Notes: generated by a model from the sequence alone, not told the origin. A stretch of 64,000 nucleotides of DNA from Eurosta solidaginis (GCF_040869045.1 NC_090322.1:180791477-180855476), one strand, 5' to 3'; numbered from the stretch's first letter, positions 39,695 through 51,407 are shown. Made by a program: numbers and translations.

Positions 39695-42600
39695 CCTCAA
39701 TTGAATGCCCCATAATCTCTATCTCACAAATTGGAAGAAGGTCGAGCAATCTTACTGTCGGAGGAAATGTGGATGGAAAGGAACGTTTACTGACTGTAGA
39801 TACGGGTGCATCTCATTCCATCATTCGAGCGGATTTAGTCAACAAGAAGATAAGACCATTGCATGGAGCAATATTGCGTACAGCCACTGGAGAAGACACC
39901 CAGGTAATTGGAGAAGTAGAATGTGAAGTAGCAATTGGGAACGTCACGGTACTACACAATTTTATAGTGGCAGATATTGTTGATGAAATCATAATTGGAG
40001 TGGACTTCTTAATCAACCAAGGCATCAAAATCGATATGCAAAGCAAGACGATGCGATATAAGAACATGGATGTGCCACTTAATTTCGGCTACGAGAGAGG
40101 CTACAGTAGTAAACGAGTGCTGGTGGAAGAGAGTCAGCAAATACCACCAAAATCAGAAGCAGTCATCTGGGCAAAGGCTGATGGAGATTGTGGGACAAAC
40201 AAATTGTGGGTTGTCGAAGCAGCAAATAAATCAGCACTGAACATACTTGTAGGAAAAACCCTGGCTATGACAAAACAAGATGGACGTATTCCGGTAAGAG
40301 TACTAAATGAGTTCAAGTCACCATTCAATTTGACCAAAGGAGCTATTTTGGGAAGATGCCAAGAGGCCGAAGTAGTTATTAACTGTGAACAGCTCCAGGA
40401 AAACGTTTCATCTAGTAATACTGATCTTTCAAATGATATCACGGCATGGACGCATGGGCTAGAGGAAGCCTATCAGAGTAAGGCAAAACAACTGCTCATA
40501 AAATACGCGAACATATTTGACCAGGATGGTTCCAAACCAGGCCGCACCAATGTTGTGAAACATCAAATTGACACTGGAGATGCGAGGCCGATCCGTCAAG
40601 CTCCACGTAGTGTTCCACTAGCGAAGCGGGAAGTTGTGAGTCAAATCATACAAGAAATGAGTGACAGCGGCGTCATCGAACCATCAGCTAGTCCATGGAG
40701 CTCACCGGTAGTACTTGTAAAGAAGAAGGATGGAAAAATGAGGTTTTGCGTGGACTACCGGAAGTTGAATGACGTTACGAAAAAGGATAGCTACCCGTTG
40801 CCAAGAATTGACGACACTCTGGACTCGCTATCTGGTACGAAATGGTTTTCCACACTGGACTTGAAAAGCGGCTACTGGCAAGTTGAGGTGAAGGAGGAAG
40901 ATAAAGAGAAAACAGCCTTCAGTGTCGGTGATGGTCTTTGGCAATTTACAGTGATGCCTTTTGGACTTTGTAATGCACCAGCTACTTTTGAGAGACTCAT
41001 GGACCAGGTACTGAAAGGACTACATTGGAAAACATGCTTGGTGTACCTGGACGACATCATCGTATTGGGCAAGAGTTTTGATGAACATCTTAAGAACTTA
41101 GAGGAAGTTTTCCAGAGAATAGCTGGCGCTGGTCTGAAGTTAAGTCCCAAAAAGTGCACGCTGTTTAAAAAGGAAGTAAATTATTTGGGCCACAAGGTAA
41201 CTACAGAAGGTGTCTGTACAGCGAATGAAAAGATAGAGGCAGTAAAGGATTGGCCAAGACCACAGAATCTACATGAATTGAGAAGTTTTCTTGGGCTGTG
41301 CACATATTACCGCCGCTTTGTACCAAATTTTTCCAGCGTAGCCCATAGCCTCCATGAGCTTACAAGAAAAAACAAAGCTTTTGAATGGAAGAAGGAGCAA
41401 GAAGTGGCTTTCCAAACATTGAAGGAACGTTTATGCACTGCCCCAATGTTAGCATATCCGATTCCAGGAGCAACATTTATTCTAGATACAGATGCGAGTG
41501 GATATGCTATAGGAGGCGTTTTATCACAACTGGTCGATGGACAGGAGAAGGTAGTTGCATATTACAGCCGTTCGATTGGAAAACCAGAGAGGAACTACTG
41601 TGTTACGCGGAGAGAGCTGTTGGCATTGGTAGAGTGCATTAAACATTTTCACAAATACCTCTACGGCCAGCGATTCCGTGTCAGGACAGATCACGCAGCG
41701 TTGAAATGGCTTCTGCAGTTCCGTAATCCGGAAGGACAATTGGCACGGTGGATCGAGCGACTACAAAGCTACGACTTTTCCATTGAGCATCGAAAAGGTA
41801 CTACCCATGGAAATGCTGATGCAATGTCACGAAGACCATGTAGTTTGGAATGCAAGCACTGTTCAAAAGCCGAGGCTAAAGAAGACATTATAGATGTCCG
41901 GCTAATGAATATAACATGTAAAGATGAATGGGACAAGGAACAGCTAAGAAAGTGCCAGCTAGAAGATGCAGATCTGTCACGTGTTATGCAAGGGCTCGAA
42001 CGAAATGAAAGACCAAACAGAGAAGAGATGTCAGCAGAGAGTCCCATTGCGAAGTCATATTGGGCACAGTGGAACAGTTTAGAATTGATATCCGGTTGCC
42101 TTCATCGAGTATGGGAGAGTGAGGATGGTAAATACAAGAATAAACTGATAGTTGTTCCCAGAAAGAGGATTCCTGACGTGCTCAGCGAGCTGCATAATGG
42201 TCCAAGCGGAGGTCATCTTGGAATCACGAAGACGCTCGAGAAGATTAAACAGAGATTCTATTGGGTTGGTTGCCGTCAGTCGGTCACTGAGTGGATTGCG
42301 AACTGCGAGGTTTGCAGCAGAGCGAAAGGGCCCAGAACACGAAGTCATGGCCAGATGAAGCAATATAACTCAGGTGCGCCATTTGAAAGGATCGCCATGG
42401 ATGTCGCAGGTCCATTTCCTACTAGTAACTGCGGAAACAAATACGTACTGGTGGTTATGGATTATTTCAGTAAATGGCCAGAGGTATACCCAATCCCAAA
42501 CCAAGAAGCAGAAACAGTAGCAGAAGTGGTTAAAAACGAATGGGTTGCAAGGTATGGTGTACCAATGGAGTTACATTCTGACCAAGGCAGGAATTTCGAA

Positions 42601-43293
42601 TCAGCTGTGTTCCAGGAAATGTGTAAGTCATTGGGCATTCGAAAAACACGGACAACTGCATTGCATCCTCAATCCGATGGTATGGTAGAACGATTCAATA
42701 GAACATTGGAGGAGCACTTAAGGAAAGTAGTAGACAAGTACCATAAAGAATGGGATACCCGCATACCATTATTCTTGATGGCTTACCGATCAGCAGTGCA
42801 TGAGACAACGGGCCAAACCCCTGCAAAAGTAATTTTTGGCAATGACCTTAGACTGCCAGCTGATTTGAAGTTTGGGATAGATGCCAATGCGGAGAGAAAT
42901 GTCAGGAAATCCACTAGTGATTTGGAAGAAGAGCTAAGAGAAATACATGATCTGATAAGGCAACGAACAAAGATTATGAGTGACAAGATGAAAGCCAGAT
43001 ACGATAAAGCAATTAATTCAGAAGGTTTTCAGGAAGGAGATTTGGTGCTGTTATACAACCCACAACGTAAAAAAGGTTTGTCCCCGAAATTGCAGTGTAA
43101 TTGGGGCCCATACAAAGTTGTAAAACGGATCAACGATGTAGTGTACCGCATACAAACCATCGGTAAACCACGAACCAAAATGAAAGTGGTCCATTTGGAA
43201 AGGCTGGCAACGTTTAGATCGAGAGATTTGTCTGATCGGGCAATAATTTGTGCACGTAGTTGTGGCTGGCGATTTTGTAGCCGAAACAACTAG
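39659..43293 (+). CDS. Pol of copy 1 (protease, RT, RNase H, integrase)
   Basis: Read in the -1 frame from the gag end. Protease has DTGASHS (D at 39799) and an IIGVDFL flap-side motif. RT has FCVDYRKLN, LDLKSGYWQ (catalytic Asp 40858) and YLDDIIV (41044). RNase H has FILDTDASGYAIG. Integrase has an HHCC finger (GGHLGITKTLE...CEVCSRAK), the DD35E triad (MDVAGPFP, HSDQGRNFE, VERFNRTLEEH) and a GPY module that is one residue shorter than in copy 3. No stop interrupts it. The last 28 or so codons read into the LTR through the deletion. An internal GTG at 39769 is not the likely start. Confidence 0.92.
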
Positions 43294-43631
43294 TAACTTC
43301 TGGAAATCGAAGAGCCTAGAAGTATGCAGCATAAACTATAAAAGCGGTGCAGGCGAGTAAGAAGTAATTCAGTTTGATTTGAGTTGTCAAGCAGTTTGAT
43401 TAACACGATATCTAGCGAGCAATAGCAGTATTTTTTTGAATAGTGGAGTTTCATTTGAGCTATCAGTTTGGTTATTAAGCTATTCGTTGCACAGTTTGAG
43501 TGTTATTGTGAAGCATTTTAATAAAGGCCATTTTTCCATTATTCAATATTGGAGTTATTTATTCAACAGTTTTGTGATTCGAACTTAGCAGAGGATTGCA
43601 AATAAGAGGATTTGCAAGCAAAATCGTTACA
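43238..43631 (+). repeat. Truncated 3' LTR of copy 1
   Basis: It begins at the AATAATTTGTGCACGTAG block and keeps TATAAAAG and AATAAA, ending CGTTACA. It lacks the first 321 bp present in the 5' LTR. Confidence 0.9.
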
Positions 43632-44074
43632 ATATGTAATACCACGAACAGTATTCCTGCCAAGATTCCAAGGGCTTTTGATTTCGCCCTGCAGAACTTT
43701 TTCATTTTCTTCTACTTAATATGGTATGTGTCACACCCCTTTTACAAATTTTTTTTAAAGTCTGATAAGGACGTGAACTAAGTTTAGTAAAGATATACGG
43801 ATTTTTGCTCAAGTTATCATGTTAACGGCCGAGCGGAAGGAGAGGCGGTCGACTGTGTATAAAAACTGGGGGTGGCTTCAACCGATTTCGCCCATATTCA
43901 CAGAAAACAGTTATCGTCATACAATCTACTATGCCCCTACCAAATTTCACAAGGATTGGTAAATTTTTGTTCGACTTATGGCATTAAAAGTATTCTAGAC
44001 AAATTAAATGAAAAAGGGCGGAGCCACGCCCATTTTGAAATTTCCTTTTATTTTTGTATTGTGTTCCACCATAT

Positions 44075-44737
44075 TGTAACGATTTTGCTTGCAAATCCTT
44101 TTATTTGCAATCCTCTGCTAAGTTCGAATCACTAAACTGTTGAATAAATAACTCCAATTTGTAATAATGCAAAATGGCCTTTATTAAAGTACTTCACAAT
44201 AACAAACTGTGCAACGAATAGCTTGCTTAATAACCACACTGATTGATAGCTCAATGAAACTCTACACTGCTATTGCTCGCTAGATATCGTCTTAATCAAA
44301 CTGCTTGACAACTCCAATCAAACTGAATTACTTCTTACTCGCTTGCCCCGCTTTTATAGTTTACGCTGCATACTTCTAGGCTCTTCGATTTCCAGAACTT
44401 ACTAGTTGTTTCGCCTACAAAATCGCCAGCCACAACTACGTGCACAAATTATTGCTCTCTCTTGTGACAACTCAGATAAGATATATGCATGTGTTTGTAG
44501 TTTACAGTCTCCCGCACACACATAAGCGTATAAGTAAATTCATCGGTGTGTGACATCTCATCTCTCGCTGCCTTGTATGTAAATGTTGCTCGTCGGAATG
44601 TGTACATATGTGTAGACGCAATTATTGATTCGTTTATGTAGATACATAATGATTGAATTATTGATGTGAATTCACGTCACTGCTTAGCATCGGCCTGGAG
44701 ATGGCAGCACTCCTCAGTTTTGCTAATATTCGTAACA
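44075..44737 (-). repeat. 3' LTR of copy 2
   Basis: In plus orientation it runs TGTAACGATTTTGC to ATTCGTAACA. It has the A-B order of U3 modules as in copy 3 and a CTTTTATAG (TATA) region near 44351. Confidence 0.93.
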
Positions 44738-44748
44738 CTGCCCTCCAC

Positions 44749-47238
44749 CTAAGTCTGATCGTCCCGATCAGACAAATCTCCCAATCTAAACGCCGCTAGC
44801 ATCGCCATATGTACCACTCTTCTACTCCGTGGTTTCTCAATGCTTTGTATGCGGTAGATGATATCACTGATCTTCTTCACAACCTTGTACGGGCCTTCCC
44901 AATTGCACCGAAATTTGGATGGAACATCTTTCCGCCGGTGAGGGTTATATAACAGTACCAAATTTCCCTCCCGGAAACCTTCCGAATTATTTTCCTTGTC
45001 GTACCTGTGTTTCATCTTACTATTCATTATCCTCGATCGTTCCCTCGCACTCTGTTGCTCGACCAATGAAGAACTACTTCGCAGAGCTTGCGCTGGACGG
45101 ATTTGCTTTGCATAATCAGTATCGTTCCGACGCTTCACAACAGTAGTGTGCCTTGGCTTGAAACCACCCTTGCATTCTTTCTTCGTTTTAGTACGTCCGT
45201 TAGGGCTTTTCAATGCCAGTGTTTCTCTCACAGGTACCTCCGGGTTTGATTTGTTTGGCCCATTTGTTCCATCAACCTTTACCTTTGAATTTCGTGGCCT
45301 TCGTCGAGTCTTCTCCACCAGTACCCGATTACTGCTGAACCCTTTTTCCAAAGTAAAGTTAAGTGGCACATCTTGGTTCTCATAACGCATCACCCTTCTC
45401 TGCATATCGATCTTGATGTCATGGTCGACCAAGAAATCCACTCCCAATATAACTTCATCAACAATCTCCGCCACAACAAATTTGTGTAGAACCATGACCT
45501 TCCCAATCAATACTTCACATATCACTTCTCCCTGAACTTGGTTATACTCGCCAGTGACCGTACGCAACTTTGCTCCAGGTAACGGTTTTACTCTCCTGTT
45601 GACCAAGTCAGATCGGATCAAGGAATGAGATGCGCCCGTATCTACATTCAGTATTCGTTCGTTGCCATCCACATTCCCTCTGACGGTAAGACTGCTCGAT
45701 TTTCTACCAATTTGCGACACAGATATCACAGGGCATTCAATAGCTGGATCTAGCTCTCTACCTCTTACTCGCTCTTGCTCATCTCCTCCAGCTTTGCGTT
45801 TACGCCCACCCACATTGTTGGAACTATTAAGGCCAAGATCGCAATGACGTGCAATGTGACCGGACTTCCCGCATTTGAAGCATTTGATAACTTTTTCACT
45901 CCGCTTTTGCGATCCTTTCAGCACCTCCAATATTGCGTCTACCCACTCTGGCCTTTCTACTTCCACACGGCGTGCTTTGAAAACTGGATTACACAGAAGC
46001 GACGCTGTTTCCTGAGTCAATGCATGGCATACCGTTTCAGAAAATGTTTGCTTTGGGTTCGCGTATGTGGCTCGCTTCGTTTCGACGTCCCTTATGCCAT
46101 TTATAAAACTCTGGATTTTTACCCTCTCGGTGTATTCCAAGGGTGCGTCCGCATTTGCGAGATGAGCCAACCTTTCAACATCTGAAGCAAACTCCTGCAA
46201 TGTCTCATTTGCTTTTTGGTAGCGGTTTTGCAACTCAATTTGGAATATCTGTTTTCTATGCTCGCTTCCATAACGTCGTTCTACAGCAGCCATCAATGCT
46301 TCATAATTGTTCCGCTCTCCTTCGGGAATCGTCTGTAGGATTTCCGCTGCTGGCCCCTTCAATGCCACGAACAATGCAGCAACTTTATCTTCCGCATTCC
46401 AGTTGTTCACTGCTGCGGTCTTCGCAAACTGAAGCTTGAAGACCTGGAAAGGAACATAACCGTCAAAAGATGTAGTTTTTACCTTTGTATTACTCGCTGA
46501 AGCAGCCGGCCGATTAAGTTGCAATTCCTGTATACGACCTCTCAACGCATCCACCTCTGCCTCGAATTTTTCTTCAAACTGCATTATTTTTTCGTCCATG
46601 CGCGCTTCGAGTTTTGATGATATACGCGCCTCTTGTGCTTCTAGTTGTACTGTTATGCGTGCCTCTTGTTCTTTCAGTTGGGTTGCCATATATGTCTTTT
46701 GTTCTTCCAGCTGTGATGACATATTTGTGGATATTTGTGATGATATTTCTGTTATACGTGCCTCTTGTGCTTCCATCTTGGATGTTAAAAGTGTCTCCTG
46801 CGATTCTAGTTGTGATGCCATATATGTCTTCTGTTCTTCCATCTTGGATGTTATACGGTTCTCCTGCGATTCTAGTTGTGATGCCATATATGTCTTCTGT
46901 TCTTCCATCTTGGATGTTATACGGTTCTCCTGCGATTCCTTATATGTCTGCTGTTCTGCCAGTTGAGATGACACTGTCGATGTTTGAGCAGATATTGCAG
47001 CTAAAATCATGTTCAAATCTGTACTGGTAACCGTCTGCGATGTTTCGTTCTTCTTTTCAATTTTTGTTGTCTCCTCGCCATCAAGATGAAAGACATGCTC
47101 TTCCACATCAATTCCTTCTGCTTCCATTGCTTCTCGTAGCCGTGCCTGAAGTTCGAGTTTAACGCCGCTTGTATTCAATCCACGGCTCTCCAACTCCTTC
47201 TTCAGTTGCGGGATCTTCAATTCACTTAACTTTGCCAT
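44749..47238 (-). CDS. Gag-protease fusion with integrase C-terminal tail (829 aa)
   Basis: Order: SAP-like N-terminus (5-40), 11-residue-repeat coiled coil (about 90-250), capsid-like domain, knuckle CFKCGKSGHIARHC (453-466), aspartic protease with DTGASHS (D533) and ILGVDFL. Next is a decayed bridge that still recalls the segment before RT, then the integrase C-terminal GPY region (EGPYKVVKK) to the end. Gag and protease are in one frame. The stretch that holds the slippery site and stop in copies 1 and 3 is deleted after GGDEQ. The frame has no stop, which suggests selection or a very young copy. It cannot retrotranspose without RT and integrase from elsewhere. Confidence 0.92.
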   Translation of the reverse strand: MAKLSELKIPQLKKELESRGLNTSGVKLELQARLREAMEAEGIDVEEHVFHLDGEETTKIEKKNETSQTVTSTDLNMILAAISAQTSTVSSQLAEQQTYKESQENRITSKMEEQKTYMASQLESQENRITSKMEEQKTYMASQLESQETLLTSKMEAQEARITEISSQISTNMSSQLEEQKTYMATQLKEQEARITVQLEAQEARISSKLEARMDEKIMQFEEKFEAEVDALRGRIQELQLNRPAASASNTKVKTTSFDGYVPFQVFKLQFAKTAAVNNWNAEDKVAALFVALKGPAAEILQTIPEGERNNYEALMAAVERRYGSEHRKQIFQIELQNRYQKANETLQEFASDVERLAHLANADAPLEYTERVKIQSFINGIRDVETKRATYANPKQTFSETVCHALTQETASLLCNPVFKARRVEVERPEWVDAILEVLKGSQKRSEKVIKCFKCGKSGHIARHCDLGLNSSNNVGGRKRKAGGDEQERVRGRELDPAIECPVISVSQIGRKSSSLTVRGNVDGNERILNVDTGASHSLIRSDLVNRRVKPLPGAKLRTVTGEYNQVQGEVICEVLIGKVMVLHKFVVAEIVDEVILGVDFLVDHDIKIDMQRRVMRYENQDVPLNFTLEKGFSSNRVLVEKTRRRPRNSKVKVDGTNGPNKSNPEVPVRETLALKSPNGRTKTKKECKGGFKPRHTTVVKRRNDTDYAKQIRPAQALRSSSSLVEQQSARERSRIMNSKMKHRYDKENNSEGFREGNLVLLYNPHRRKDVPSKFRCNWEGPYKVVKKISDIIYRIQSIEKPRSRRVVHMAMLAAFRLGDLSDRDDQT

Positions 47239-47289
47239 GTCCTTGTTGTCCTCTAGAATTTATTCAACAATTCCTCTTCTGACACCAAT

Positions 47290-47952
47290 TGTAACGATTT
47301 TGCTTGCAAATCCTCTTATTTGCAATCCTCTGCTAAGTTCGAATCACTAAACTGTTGAATAAATAACTCCAATTTGTAATAATGCAAAATGGCCTTTATT
47401 AAAGTACTTCACAATAACAAACTGTGCATCGAATAGCTTGCTTAATAACCACACTGATTGATAGCTCAATGAAACTCTACACTGCTATTGCTCGCTAGAT
47501 ATCGTCTTAATCAAACTGCTTGACAACTCCAATCAAACTGAATTACTTCTTACTCGCTTGCCCCGCTTTTATAGTTTACGCTGCATACTTCTAGGCTCTT
47601 CGATTTCCAGAACTTACTAGTTGTTTCGCCTACAAAATCGCCAGCCACAACTACGTGCACAAATTATTGCTCTCTCTTGTGACAACTCAGATAAGATATA
47701 TGCATGTGTTTGTAGTTTACAGTCTCCCGCACACACATAAGCGTATAAGTAAATTCATCGGTGTGTGACATCTCATCTCTCGCTGCCTTGTATGTAAATG
47801 TTGCTCGTCGGAATGTGTACATATGTGTAGACGCAATTATTGATTCGTTTATGTAGATACATAATGATTGAATTATTGATGTGAATTCACGTCACTGCTT
47901 AGCATCGGCCTGGAGATGGCAGCACTCCTCAGTTTTGCTAATATTCGTAACA
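47290..47952 (-). repeat. 5' LTR of copy 2
   Basis: It has the same length as 44075-44737 and is nearly identical to it. It lies beside the PBS at 47273-47287. Confidence 0.93.
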
Positions 47953-48011
47953 ATATCATTACTAGAGTTGAATACTGATATAATTTACTTATATACTGTA
48001 AAGATATTAAA

Positions 48012-48726
48012 TGTATGTATGTATGTATGTATTTATTTGAAAATTTGTTCCTAGCACAAAAATTTTGACAAATTATTTAACAGTGCTAGTCATGAATAGC
48101 ATGAGCTATAAAAATTGAACATTTATAATAATAAATTAGATTAATCAAATTAAATTAAATATAGCGGACAATAGTGAAATATTTATGTATGTAAATGTAA
48201 ATCTTAAAACTAAAGAAAAGTAGTAAATAAATATTAAAAGACAGCAGTAGTGATGATAACCTTTGGCTGGTTATAGATTGAATAGTATTTAACAAACAAA
48301 GAAAGAAGACACAGAGAAAGGAAAAGGACTTAGAAATGAACATTTTAACAACAACAATTTGAGATCCAGTTTAAGAGTCGTTAAAAAATGATGTTAGCTC
48401 TTTTATGAAGTGCAGAGCATTACTTAAGAGTCGAAGACTAGTAGGTAGCGAGTTCCAAAGACGTATTGCAGTAACAAAGAATTGGCGCTCAGAGGTTAGC
48501 GAGCGGTATCTGATGTGCTTAAGAAGATCTTGATGATTGCAGAAAAATAAGCTTACGATATAGATAGTCAGGTTCCTTCGTGTGTATCAATTTATGGAGG
48601 AAGGACAGTGTTTTGACTTTTAAAAGATTTTCGAAAGAAATGTTTAGCAACCTTACAGCATGTTGAGATACGTGGTCAAATCTTTTCAACCCATAAACAT
48701 ATCTAGCAATGTTGTTGTAACATTTA
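48012..48726 (-). pseudogene. CR1/L2-like LINE 3' end with (ATAC)n tail
   Basis: On the minus strand, 48710-48360 translates to a typical LINE C-terminus. It has RYVYGLKRFDHVSQHAVRLL, a KTLSFLHKLIHTKEPDYLYR segment and, after a frameshift, the TSERQFF-LWNSLP-like and ALHFIKEL segments. The 3' end is the GTATGTATGTATGTAT run at 48015. It is 5'-truncated at the next element. Confidence 0.65.
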
Positions 48727-49800
48727 ATTTTTTTTTTTTTAAGTGGGCATTATTAGGTGGGTTTTGTCTAAGGCTGGGGTAAGGCTCAGTCAATCCAGAG
48801 TCGAGTAAAGGTCCCACAAACCCCTACTGAGGTACCGGCAGGACGGTTGATCGGTGGTCGGGCGGATTGGTACGGCTGTATGGAAGCAGCGGCCTAACGG
48901 CGGTAGGATGGCGAACGGCCAACGGTCGTCGTAGCAGCGGCGGGACGGAAGCAGCGGCTTAACGGCGGTAGGATGGCGAACGGCCAACGGTCGTCGTATC
49001 AGCGGCGGCTGAATGGCGATGGAAAGGCGAACGGCCAGTGGTTGGTGTTGCAGCGGCGGCACCAGCAAAGTGGGATCGCCACGGCGGCAGTATAGCGGGC
49101 GGCCAACGGTCGGCGTAGCACCGGCGGGATGGAAGCAGCGGTGTCACCAGAGGCGTCACCAGAGGGGCGACGATGCGACGGAAGCGGCAGTGGGCTACGG
49201 AGAGCGTACCAGGGCCGTGGTGAGAGGGGAAATAGGCTGGCGATGGTGTTTACCTGGACAGCGGCGGCTCGTTCCAAGCGGGATCGGTTGACGGTATCGG
49301 CGGGATCGGATTTATCGGTCGGCTTCGGCAGGATCGGGCTGATCGATCGTCTTCGGCAGGCTCGATAGTCGGCGGGGTCGGTCACCTGCGGGAGAAACTG
49401 CGAGGGCTCCTTAGTGCCGGCTTTACCGCTGGACACCCCCGCCTCCCTACTTGCACGCTAGATAGAAGGTGCTTAAGGGGCGCGGGGCTGTACCAGCTGG
49501 GACACCACTGATCGATGGGTGGGCGGAGGGGAAGTGCACCTTAACGTCACAGCGGCAGCACCTTGTGCGCACGCATCGGTCCACGGCCGAAGCCAGAGCT
49601 GAGGGGATGGGGTGATATAGTCATTAAGGCGTCTGGCCGCTGAACACCCAGGGGGTGGCAATAGTACAAAGGCATCCGCCCCGCTCGTCCTTACCTGGGT
49701 GAAGGGTGACCCGCGCCATGACAGCGCCCCTTCCACTCAGCGGGCTAGCCGGAGTGGCAATTTTGTCTTTAAAAAAACAACCACTCTCACTGATCACCTG
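48727..49800 (-). mobile_element. GC-rich poly(A)-tailed retroposon with internal repeats
   Basis: The minus-strand 3' end is a run of A (T run at 48729-48742 on plus) preceded by a Pro-codon-rich GC-rich body. This contrasts strongly with the AT-rich surroundings. Two near-identical units, GGATGGCGAACGGCCAACGG with flanking AGCAGCGGC, lie at about 48906 and 48971 (65-bp spacing), with partial copies to 49140. A 145-codon minus frame (49436-48999) begins MSSGKAGTKEPSQFLP but has no recognised domain. The family is unknown; a deleted LINE or long SINE-like retroposon is possible. Confidence 0.45.
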
Positions 49801-50685
49801 ATATGAAACTTCTCGCTCTCTGAGAGCGCGTGAAAATGTGCATTTTTTATAATATTGACTATAGATGCCATCATGCTCAAAATCAAATTTGGGTATTTGA
49901 GAATAACTTTGGGGTATTTTACATGGTAAAGGTTTAATTTATGATTTTCACCGAAAATTTACTCAAGATTGCCAAATGGGATATCAAAAAAGTCGAATTT
50001 TTGTCAGGATTACAAATCCGAAGAAAAAATAACTCTTTCACCCGTGGAAAATTTATCAGTGACAACACCTTTCATGGAAGGGCTGCCCACAAAACTGGTT
50101 TTGGTAGCAGCTTTCGATTGGGGAAAAAGTCAGCTTCTTAGTCTTCGCGTTGATGTAAATGGATGCGTAAAGGGCATATTTTTGTGGAGCGTTGCAACAT
50201 TCCACTTTTGACAGCTGAGATATTTTGTAGGTATACGTATAGGTTAACGCAACATGTATAATTAACAGCCTTTTGCTAGCCGTGAATTGTTATCTTATGG
50301 CGGCGCCAGAGCAACAAAGCAAAGCAACGCAATCGAAATATATTATTTCATATTTCTTTACTTACCTACCACAAAATATTTCTACAAAACTTTGCCTTTT
50401 TTATAAATTTTAATAAGTTTTTATCACCTTGCTGATTTATTTGAAAATAATGAAACCGAACGGTTTTATTGGAGTCTCTTTTGGCGTATTTTAGGCAACT
50501 CTATAGCCATCTGATGTTCAAGAGCCATTCTTGGAAACGAATGAACTTTTGTTTACAATCGAATGAACTTCAAGACCCATTCCTGGAAACGAATTGAGAG
50601 AGAATGAATGAAGAAAAGGAAGTACAGGGGGTTAGGTTATTGTAACGCTACGTTACATCATGCGATTCTGTTAATTTTTACATAT
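49801..50685. other. Noncoding AT-rich DNA before copy 3
   Basis: No gene was recognised. The final bases CTGTTAATTTTTACATAT are the truncated upstream part of the Helitron-like repeat that copy 3 entered. Confidence 0.4.
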
Positions 50686-51356
50686 TGTTACGAATATTAG
50701 CAAAACTAAGGAGTGCTGCCAGCTCTAAGCCGATCTAAGCAGTGACGTGAATGCACATCAATAATTCAATCATTATGTATCTACATAAACGAATCAATAA
50801 TTGCGTCTACACATATGTACACATTCCGACGAGCAACATTTACATACAAGGCAGCGAGAGATGAGATGTCACACACCGATGAATTTACTTATACGCTTAT
50901 GTGTGTGTGGGAGACTGTAAACTACAAACACATGCATATAACTTATCTGAGTTGTCACAAGAGAGAGCAATAATTTGTGCACGTAGTTGTGGCTGGCGAT
51001 TTTGTAGCCGAAACAACTAGTAACTTCTGGAAATCGAAGAGCCTAGAAGTATGCAGCGTAAACTATAAAAGCGATGCAGGCGAGTAAGAAGTAATTCAGT
51101 TTGATTTGAATTGTCAAGCAGTTACGAGTAAGACGATATCTAGCGAGCAATAGCACTATTATTTTGAAAGTCAGTTTCCTTTAAGCTATCAGTTTGGTTA
51201 TTAAGCTATTCGTTGTACAGTTGGAGTGTTATTGTGAAGTACTTTAATAAAGGCCATTTTGCATTACTACAAATTGGAGTTATTTATTCAACAGTTTAGT
51301 GATTCGAACTTAGCAGAGGATTGCAAATAAGAGGATTTGCAAATAAATTCGTTACA
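50686..51356 (+). repeat. 5' LTR of copy 3
   Basis: It starts TGTTACGAATATTAGC and ends ATTCGTTACA. U3 module A lies at 50753-50821 and module B at 50849-50930. TATAAAAG is at 51064 and the AATAAA poly(A) signal at 51246. Confidence 0.95.
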
Positions 51357-51358
51357 AT

Positions 51359-51373
51359 TGGTGTCAGAAGAGG
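51359..51373 (+). other. Primer-binding site of copy 3
   Basis: TGGTGTCAGAAGAGG, two bases after the LTR, is identical to copies 1 and 2. A tRNA-Leu primer is inferred. Confidence 0.65.
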
Positions 51374-51407
51374 AATTGTTGAATAAATTCCGGAGGACAA
51401 CAAGGAC

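Larger units (their letters stand above)
37514..43631 (+). mobile_element. Gypsy LTR retrotransposon, copy 1 (3' LTR truncated)
   Basis: It is flanked by ATAT at 37510-37513 and 43632-43635. Parts are a 715-bp 5' LTR, a PBS, gag, a frameshift site, pol and a 394-bp 3' LTR remnant. A deletion joins pol codons (TCTGATCGGG) straight to the AATAATTTGTGCACG block of the LTR. This removes the polypurine tract and about 320 bp of LTR, and GGG is shared at the junction. There is no env frame. Confidence 0.95.
44075..47952 (-). mobile_element. Gypsy LTR retrotransposon, copy 2 (Gag-protease derivative)
   Basis: It is flanked by ATAT at 44071-44074 and 47953-47956. Both LTRs are 663 bp (44075-44737 and 47290-47952); I see two differences. 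The PBS (47273-47287) and the polypurine tract (44738-44750) are intact. The internal part is one 829-codon frame; RT, RNase H and the integrase core are gone. It sits 440 bp from copy 1 in the same host repeat and in opposite orientation. Confidence 0.95.
36987..48012 (+). mobile_element. DINE-1-like Helitron element split by two LTR retrotransposons
   Basis: The first piece (36987-37513) starts AACAAGTAAGGAAGTCTAAG, has the TTCGGGTGTAACCGAACATT block and about three 130-bp units. The second piece (43632-44074) and the third (47953-48012) continue in the order seen, inverted, in the 32397-35259 copy. The breakpoints coincide with ATAT duplications around LTR copies 1 and 2. Confidence 0.7.

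Noticed and set aside
39769..39771. GTG as an independent pol start
   Set aside because: Eukaryotic GTG starts are unlikely, and the pol frame is open back to the gag end where a -1 shift joins it.
46598..47030. Hydrophobic plus-strand frames of about 120-140 codons
   Set aside because: They are antisense to the repetitive coiled-coil part of Gag in copy 2.
49013..49368. Plus-strand frames in the GC-rich island
   Set aside because: They reflect few stop codons in GC-rich repeats; no motif or start context supports them.
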